The translations under genes and the position numbers were made by a program. Shown in pieces: positions 57,406 through 64,000 of a stretch of 64,000 nucleotides of DNA. Within the stretch, counting starts at the first letter, position 1. The number at the start of each line of letters is the position of its first letter. The DNA comes from Bolinopsis microptera (taxonomy: Eukaryota; Ctenophora; Tentaculata; Lobata; Bolinopsidae): positions 9,998,675 through 10,062,674 of the forward strand of contig NC_087078.1 of the NCBI RefSeq assembly GCF_026151205.1, given 5' to 3'. Under the pieces are notes generated by a model. The model did no database searches, was not told where the DNA came from, and saw only the letters and a list, made by a program, of their open reading frames with translations.

Positions 57406-57493
57406 CTACTGACACCCGGGAATGGTAATGCACGGATACAGTTAACGCCGTGTAGCAAGAGCTTCAGAGGATCCTGCCTGCTGCAGGTATGCT

Positions 57494-57564
57494 TTACCTG
57501 AGGACCCCAGGCTTTAATGTTGGTAAACAACAATAGAGATTAGGCGGAATGACAGGCCCAGTAA
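57494..57564. mobile_element. 71-bp miniature element, TSD GGTATGCT
   Basis: Begins TTACCTGAGGACCCCAGGCT and ends AGGCCCAGTAA, with GGTATGCT at 57486-57493 and 57565-57572. It is the sister of the 80-bp copy at 50769-50848; the two differ mainly in the middle. Confidence 0.85.
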
Positions 57565-57879
57565 GGTATGCTGAGTGGCAGATGCGACAAGCGCACTACT
57601 TCCAGCGGACATCAAGATGGCAGTCTGGCCATCAGAGTTATTCAGAACACTCTCCCTTTTAACTAGAAACATGTTGATGTCACAGTTTCTAGCCTACTTC
57701 TGCTGTAAGAACCTCCTCACAGCTTGATGACTTACGGTTCTGTGTACTGAGGCACAAAACCCCCCTATTTTACTCTCCCTCACTGTCTGTGTGTGGCTGC
57801 AGACCCTCAGTTCTCTTATCAGTCATTTTTGGTTGCCTCAGATCTTGGAATTGTTGCTAGTGGGCTACCAACCCCTAGC

Positions 57880-59676
57880 TTTACTCTGGTACTCGCAAAG
57901 TTTTTTGCCACGCACCCGTTTATCAACATTACAACGAACTAAACAACTACAGCACTAGGGTTTCAGCCCCTACCTCTCCTTCTGATAGTCCAGCTCATGA
58001 TGACGCTGCACCTTTAAACCCTTCGGGGAGAGAAGCAGCTGATGGTATCTGGGTTAAAAGAAGGACCATCAAAAAACCAAAAATTAACAAAAAAATCTCA
58101 GAATCCTTTTACCTTTCTACTTACAATGTAAGATCTATCACTGAAGAATGGAAGCAATGGGAACTTGTGTGCAAAGCCAAAACCTTTGACATACCTGTGA
58201 TTGCTCTTCAAGAGCATCCTCCCCCTAAAAGTAGAACACTCCTCGGACTTGGCTTTCTTCTTTCCCCTTGGGCCCAACGCTGCTACATCGACCATAACGT
58301 CTTTTCAGACAGGATAATGTCTGTTTCTTTTACCGGTGAAGTTTGCACACACTTAGTTACTTGTCATTCACCTACTAATGTATCTACAGACCTTGAAGTT
58401 GAACAGTTCTATGCAGAGTTAACTTCTTGTGTCCGATCTTTTCCACCTCATGACGTAGTAGCTATAGCTGGCGACCTGAATGCTCACCTTGGAAAAGACA
58501 CCTGCAACACCAACGCGTTTTATGAATGTACAAACCGAAACGGACAGCTTCTTCTCGATTTTGCCCAAGAAAACGCGTTCACCATCGGTGCGCTAAAGTT
58601 TAACAAAAAGCATTCTAAAAAGGTGACTTGGACAGCACTAAATGGTCAACTGCATCAGAATGACCACATCCTCATTCGCTCAAAATGGCAGAATTCACTT
58701 AAAAACTGTGAGTCATACATTAATCCCTCGGTTCAATCTGACCATCGGATTGTCACAGCGACTATCAGGCTGTCAATAAGGACCAACATCGTCCGACCTA
58801 AGGTAATCAAGTATGACTGGGAGGAGTTAAAAAGTAACACTGCAACTTCAACAGCCTTCCAACTCCAGCTCCAGAACAGGTTCACTGCCTTAATGGACGA
58901 AGAGAACGAGACTGATGACCTCGTCCAACACAACCAGCATGCATACACCAACATGATAAGTGCTATTAATGACACAGCAGAGAAAGTACTTCCCAAAAGG
59001 AAGAAGACTAGTCTAACTGCTCAGATTTCATCTAATCCTGAGTACCGGGCTGCTGTCAAGGCACGAGATGCTGCGTTGAAAGATAGTCACAAAAGAAAGA
59101 CACGAGCTGCTACTAAAGCCCTCCGTGATGCCACCCTTGAAGTCAGGAAGGTCGAAAGCAGTATACAAGAAGCGTTTGTTAATAAGACAATTGATCAAGT
59201 AGATCAGCTGTTTATTCCGAAACCCGCAAACCAACCAGGGTATGCAGCATGGCAGACGAAGTCAAACAGCTCTGGTATTGCGTGGAAGCTGATAAATGAC
59301 CTTACCAATCGTAAGCCTAAATCTATGTCTCCATTACCTGGATACAGAAACAAGGCAGATCGAGCAAAGGCGTGGACTGACCACTACAGCAAATTGCTTT
59401 ACAATCCTGCTGACAACATCAGAATGGATAGCTTTGAAGTCCAAAAGCCAGAACTCCCAATTGAAACGTCACCGTTCTCAGCAGATGAACTATCTACAGC
59501 TCTCAAGCAGACAAAGGACACGTACGGTCATGACGGAATTCCTTCTCTGCTGTACAAGTGTGTTGACTTGGACACTACTTTACTATCTCTGTTCAACAAC
59601 ATGCTAGCTACTGGTAAAGCCCCGGAAGAGCTTCTTGTCACTGCCATTCTTCCTATACCCAAAGGAGCTAAAAAGT
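57880..59676 (+). pseudogene. LINE ORF: APE-like endonuclease and start of RT
   Basis: An open frame without an in-frame ATG before 58167 runs to the deletion near 59677. It carries the EEP endonuclease landmarks in order: S-T-Y-N-V-R-S near 58110, A-L-Q-E-H at 58203 (metal-binding E), G-D-L-N-A-H-L-G at 58468 (D/N), and S-D-H-R-I-V at 58736 (catalytic D-H). A linker region follows, then D-G-I-P-S-L-L-Y and L-P-I-P-K-G-A-K, the beginning of the RT fingers. The continuing frame ends within 30 bases in a shifted stop, so the protein cannot be complete. Confidence 0.85.
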
Positions 59677-59683
59677 TTTGTAA

Positions 59684-60265
59684 GAAGTTCATGACTTTAA
59701 GTACCTAGGATCCTTTATAGCCTCAACAAGCAGAGACATCAATGTCAGGAAAGGCCTCGCATGGAAAGCTTTACAGAGTCTAGATGCTTTTTGGAAATCT
59801 AATATGTCTAGGAAGATCAAGACTAAGATTTTTCGAACTGCAGTAGAACCTGTTCTGCTGTATGGTGCAGAAACCTGGACTCTTAAAAAGGCTGATATTA
59901 GAGCACTAGACGGTGTTTATACTAGAATGCTACGAAGGGTCTTTGGTATCTCATGGAAATCACATACACCTAACTCCGTTCTTTACGGAAAGATTCCATC
60001 GGTGACAGATACTATAAAGACACGAAGACTTCGTTTTGCAGGACATGTCTACCGTCTACAGGACCAACCTGCTCAACAACTCCTTTTTTGGCAACCATCC
60101 TATGGCCAGCGTTATCGAGGACGACCACATAAGACCTTCCCGGACGTCCTACTTGAAGACACTGGAATGGAACCTGACCAGCTGCGTTTACTCATGTGTG
60201 ATAGGGATAAATGGAGAGAAGCGTTGACACGAAATTCGTTCCAGATTTCATCTGGATCGACCTAG
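59684..60265 (+). pseudogene. LINE C-terminal region after the RT deletion
   Basis: In another frame than the endonuclease: E-V-H-D-F-K-Y-L-G-S-F, then L-L-Y-G-A-E-T-W-T-L, R-R-L-R-F-A-G-H-V-Y-R, R-Y-R-G-R-P and D-R-D-K-W-R-E-A, ending TAG at 60265. These are the standard landmarks downstream of the RT domain in invertebrate LINEs of the F52C9.6-like type. The YADD-containing palm (roughly 250-300 residues) is deleted and the junction is frame-shifted, so the copy is dead. Confidence 0.85.
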
Positions 60266-60267
60266 GC

Positions 60268-60480
60268 AGGCAGCCGCACAAGATAGTATAAAAATAAAAC
60301 AAATCCCTAAATTTTTCCCCGGGTAAAAATCCAAAAAGAAGGTCAAAATGTGCCCTTTTTTGCTTAAATATGGAATAATTTTCTGCAGTTGTAGTAGATC
60401 AACCCAAAAATAGTTGTATCGTGTTTGCCTAAATTTTTCCTTTCCAAGAAGTACATACTTAATCAAAGTTTGAATGTTGG
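60268..60480. repeat. Right fragment of the third copy of the 2-kb repeat
   Basis: AATAAAACAAATCCCTAAAT, CCGGGTAAAAA, TTTTCTGCAGTTGTAGTA and AAATAGTTGTATCGTGTTTG match 40240-40430 and 49505-49690. It is the continuation of 57290-57405 beyond the LINE. Confidence 0.85.
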
Positions 60481-60484
60481 GTAA

Positions 60485-60605
60485 TCGTAGTGTAGTGCGA
60501 CACGTACTTTAGTGCGACAAGTACTCTAGTGCGGAGTCCGACAAAAAACCCTCTGTCGCACTACGATCCAGGTAGCGTACTCTAGTGCGACAAAATATCC
60601 TGTCT
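60485..60605. repeat. TAGTGCGACA inverted/direct motif cluster
   Basis: GTAGTGCGACA, TTTAGTGCGACAAGTACT and CTCTAGTGCG occur in direct order, and TGTCGCACTAC in inverse order, within 120 bp. This may be a small MITE; ends are not resolved. Confidence 0.5.
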
Positions 60606-61068
60606 TATTTCCAAGTTCAGGTCACATCCTAACCTTCTTATGGACCATTAAGTGATTCGTCGGGTCGGTTCACGCCACTTATTTCGAAGTGATCTTGCGA
60701 ACACGATTCGTCGGTTCACATCAAATTTGACCGTCATGTCACCAAATCACGAAATTTAGACTTTCGAATCTTCTTTAGCATTAAATACAAAAACACGTAT
60801 TTGTTATTTACAACAACGTCAAGTTTGATCTATAAACTACCACTTTGTCTTTATTACGTGGCCGTCCCTATACTTTAAGTTTATTAATTTCCGCAAACTA
60901 CACGTTTATTGATTTCCACAAACAACAAATGAGTTATAATTAAACTGCGTACGCCGTTCAACTACATGCATGATGGAAGCTTTATCTGCTTTGATCAGTT
61001 TATACGCTCAGGCTCAGAGTGCAATAATTACGAATAAAAATCAAAACGATTACAGCTATGTCTCTTGA
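60606..61068. other. Intergenic stretch, nothing recognised
   Basis: Short repeated phrase GATTCGTCGG (60653, 60706). No gene was seen. Confidence 0.4.
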
Positions 61069-61524
61069 ATCAAAATATTTAATGGACAAGTTTTGCTTGA
61101 ATTTGAAATAAATGAATGGCAGCGTAAAATTGAAAGTGAAACTCACGTCTTGCAGTCTTTACTTACTAATACTGATGGTAATAGTAAACAAAATTGTTAC
61201 TTATTTCCGGGAGGCATATGTTTAAAGTTTAAGTTTCGTAATACTAATTACTATCATTATACACTTAAAGTTAATTGCATTTTATCACAATGCTGGCAAG
61301 CATTACCGTCGCCCTTATATTCACAATACTATTTACCCCCTATACTATTATATCCCCTTTATTGTTTTCCAGGCATTAAAACTCTTTCGAAAGTAGTTCA
61401 GCAGGTACATTTAAGTTCAAATCATTCTAATTCAATGTTAAAGATGACAGGAATAAGAAATAGTTATATGGAGGTTTTTAAGAAATTTTCGCAAAATTCG
61501 CGCCAGCATGTTATACGAAATTAG
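61069..61524 (+). CDS. Unrecognised open frame, doubtful
   Basis: Open for about 151 codons from a TGA at 61066 to TAG 61522-61524, with no ATG until late. Residues include E-F-E-I-N-E-W-Q-R-K-I-E and a hydrophobic, Tyr/Pro-rich middle (LPPILLYPLYCFPGIK). There are no domain motifs I recognise and no splice context. It may be a chance frame or an eroded mobile-element gene. Confidence 0.15.
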   Translation: MKIFNGQVLLEFEINEWQRKIESETHVLQSLLTNTDGNSKQNCYLFPGGICLKFKFRNTNYYHYTLKVNCILSQCWQALPSPLYSQYYLPPILLYPLYCFPGIKTLSKVVQQVHLSSNHSNSMLKMTGIRNSYMEVFKKFSQNSRQHVIRN

Positions 61525-62738
61525 GTAAAAAACCCAAAATCGCCATATTCAGGTGCCTTAAAAACCATGTTAAAATTGAGTTAGAGATCTGAAACTTTGC
61601 AGGGCGTCTAGACCTTGTCCAAATCGACAGTGAAAAAAATTTCATGTTTCAGGAGTATCGGGAAGTGGGTTTTCTGGAACCCCTGTTTTACAACAGATTG
61701 TCGTGAAGATATATATATATATAATAATATGTATAGACGCTTTTTGCAGTCAATTGTAGCCTACATTTAAGTGTCCGTAGATTCAAAAGTATAAAAGATA
61801 CAGTCATTTCGAACCACAGGTTTTAAAAATAATCGTTTATACTTTAGTTTACTTTATATTGAAAAATAATTTATCATCATCATCATCACTTGATGACGTC
61901 ATCAATTTAAGTGTTTTTAAAACTTGATTTTTGACAAAATAACAACTTTTCAAATCGATTTTAAACCATTAAGGAGTAATTTTATTCAAAATCTGAGGAC
62001 ATTTTCACCTTAGATAATTGTTCAAGCATTCTGAAAATCTACCGGAAAAGTTTCCTACCTTACTCCTTCATAAAGATATTTGCTATTGAAGTTAGTGCTT
62101 TTTTGAAGAATAATTTTATAAAAACACAAAAGTTGTGAATTAGTATTCTCTAGTGTTGGGCCATCCCTTGGGTTGTGGAGCTCAATTTTGCTTCTTAAAG
62201 GTGTAAATTGTGTTATAGGCTAGTTTTAAAGTTAAAAATCGAAAAGTTGCACACGTGGGGACACGCCCAAATTGATTTAAAATAGCTAAAATCACTAAAA
62301 ATTTTGATTTTCACGATTTTTATCAACTTTGGAGTCCCGTTGTGATCCAAGTTCTTTTTGAAATCTTCTGAAACTTTGCATGCTTATCAAACTATATATT
62401 AAATACCACTATGCAAAAATTTACGGTGATTCAATATTGTATGCGCACGCAACGTCCGCTCAAAGTTTGCACGTGCGAAAGGTGAGAATTTTGCTCATTC
62501 GTGATTTCGAATATATTCTGCTTTCCACGATATTTAAATGGCATTATATATGAATTTAATGCCAACTTGAATGAGTAAAAAGTGCCATATTCAGTCGGTT
62601 ATCGACAGATATACCTAACTAAACACAAGGAAACGTTTTCAAAGGCAGAATTTCGAAATCGTCGAAATTACCTCCTTGTTAATGAAGTTTCGACTAGCTG
62701 TGTAAATTATCCTGACATTATAATCAAAAAGAGATGAT
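61525..62738. other. Intergenic AT-rich stretch, nothing recognised
   Basis: Contains a short (TA)n run at 61708-61730 and an ATCATC run at 61873-61888. Frames are under 60 codons; no inverted ends. Confidence 0.4.
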
Positions 62739-63067
62739 ATTTGACCAAAACCCATAATCATGGGTAGAGGGTACCGCTGCCAGTGTCTCTCTTTTCCAAA
62801 CAAAAGGAAATGATATAAATTTGAGGAACAGTCCGCTAATGCAAATTGATACCGAGAATGAAATCGGTCGCTCGCTTTTTCCATTCGATCACGGCTCACG
62901 AATTGTAATAAAGCTTATTGATTTGAAAAAGCGAGCGACCGATTTCATTCTCGGTATCAATTTGCATTAGCGGACTGTTCCTCAAATTTATATCATTTCC
63001 TTTTGTTTGGAAAAGAGAGACACTGGCAGCGGTACCCTCTACCCATGATTATGGGTTTTGGTCAAAT
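62739..63067. mobile_element. 329-bp foldback MITE with ~140-bp arms
   Basis: Arms 62739-62881 and 62926-63067 are essentially perfect reverse complements (outer ATTTGACCAAAACCCATAAT, inner CGGTCGCTCGCTTTTTC) around a 44-bp spacer. A half copy occurs at 56925-57062. Non-coding. Confidence 0.93.
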
Positions 63068-63668
63068 CTTCATAATACAAATTAAAATTATTCTGGTTTA
63101 GTTTTACTTTCAGCGCTACTTTTATTAGAACAATTCAATCACTACAATTCTGTTGCATTTATCAAGGAATGAATATTGAATACAATTTAGTTGTATGTTA
63201 TGTTTGTTATGAATTTCCAGCTGTCTTGATCGTCATCGGCCATCGCGTTCAAAATTTATTTACGTCTGTTTTTTACATAAAATATGCATGTTCAGTTCAT
63301 GATACAGCCTTCATTATTTTCTGGCATTGTTACCGACTATGTGATTGTTCTGGATAAAAATATCGTAAACTTTAATTTGCCTACCTAATCCAGTTCTAAG
63401 TTTCAACTGTAATATCAATATTTAAACTTAATCTAAATTAACAATGTTGATAAGTGATTTGGTAACATGACGGTCAAAGCAAGCGACCGCGCTGTTACGG
63501 GACAAGAACTGTCACTTTTTTATATCACATCTTTGACTCGTTTTATTATACTTTTATTAAGCAGCTTTGTTTAACGCAGCTGATATAAAGTAGCATTATA
63601 ATTTCAATAACTGACTTGAGGCGACGGTCCATTCTACCCAATTTATTGGGTTTTGGTTAAATTACGTA
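63068..63668. other. Intergenic stretch, nothing recognised
   Basis: AT-rich with a 62-codon frame lacking features. The phrase TTGGGTTTTGGTTAAATTACGTAA directly before 63669 resembles MITE ends. Confidence 0.4.
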
Positions 63669-64000
63669 ATCAACATTTTAGCAATTTTTACCGCCCTTCC
63701 CTCTACCCCTCGGCTGATTACGTAATATGTGAACGACCCCTTATCAGGATAAGAAAATGTTCTACGTTTCAATGTAACAACATCGTATTCATGATCTCAA
63801 ATTTTTTTAAAAACTGAATTTAGTTGAAAGTATTAAAACAGTTGTTACCATGGTTACTAATTTAAAAAACTCAAGAAAGGACGATCGTAGGGAGTCTGAT
63901 CTAGTTAGTTAGTAGCACTGTTTGTATTATCATTATCAGAAATGACGAAAACATATGTCACCCCACTGTACATGAATTAGGTATATTCCCAAAAAAAACA
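63669..64000. repeat. Second copy of the GPCR 3' flank
   Basis: Near-identical to 51846-52166 in the same orientation, cut by the window end about 160 bp before the point where the receptor stop codon lies in the first copy. It may be the downstream flank of a paralogous receptor lying beyond the window on the minus strand. Confidence 0.88.

Larger units (their letters stand above)
57420..60267 (+). mobile_element. Internally deleted APE-type non-LTR retrotransposon (LINE)
   Basis: A non-coding 5' part (57420-57880, including an 80-bp-family MITE at 57494) is followed by an endonuclease frame and then the C-terminal region of a reverse-transcriptase polyprotein. Most of the RT palm is missing. 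The surrounding repeat is split by the insertion; AAGATAG on both sides (about 57384, 60279) might be the target duplication. No poly-A tail was seen. Confidence 0.8.

Overview
This is an AT-rich, repeat-dense piece of an animal nuclear genome. Genes carry spliceosomal introns and cassettes are metazoan: a WDR13-type WD40 protein, a P2X7-type cytoplasmic cysteine domain, and a GPCR with LDLa repeats. LDLa-rich GPCRs, a Penelope-type fragment and abundant hAT and Tc1/mariner MITEs fit an early-branching marine invertebrate, perhaps a cnidarian. The species cannot be fixed from the sequence alone.

Layout. 1-18.6 kb has little recognisable coding sequence. It holds a 4-kb element with long inverted ends, simple minisatellites, a hAT MITE (10.55 kb), a 54-bp tandem array (11.65-12.14 kb), a possible small gene with decayed copies (12.3-14.4 kb), a large foldback element (15.1-16.2 kb) and an element with a GC-rich core (16.9-17.5 kb). 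18.66-36.11 kb holds the last five exons of a WDR13 orthologue on the + strand. A same-strand gene with a P2X7-type C-terminal domain (31.85-33.59 kb) is nested in its last intron. 36.5-52 kb is a mobile-element field: a mariner MITE, a Penelope GIY-YIG remnant, a hAT with CCCGGTC subterminal repeats, a roughly 2-kb repeat present twice, and a 1.96-kb TIR element. 52.3-56.0 kb (- strand) is one large exon of an LDLa/7TM GPCR. 57.4-60.3 kb is an internally deleted APE-type LINE inserted into another copy of the 2-kb repeat. 60.3-64 kb is repeats again, ending in a duplicate of the GPCR 3' flank.

The outstanding observation is in WDR13. All three introns downstream of exon B contain tandem arrays or duplications built from, or bracketed by, copies of the exon-intron junctions themselves. 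About 49 copies of a 71-bp unit carry the exon B 5' splice site. Two copies of the exon C 3' splice site bracket an 8-bp array. Two copies of the exon D 3' splice site bracket another. Forty-one copies at exact 43-bp spacing carry the exon E 3' splice site. The correct splice junctions must be chosen among dozens of near-identical decoys. Each 71-bp unit can also be read as a 27-nt in-frame potential microexon plus a 44-nt potential intron.
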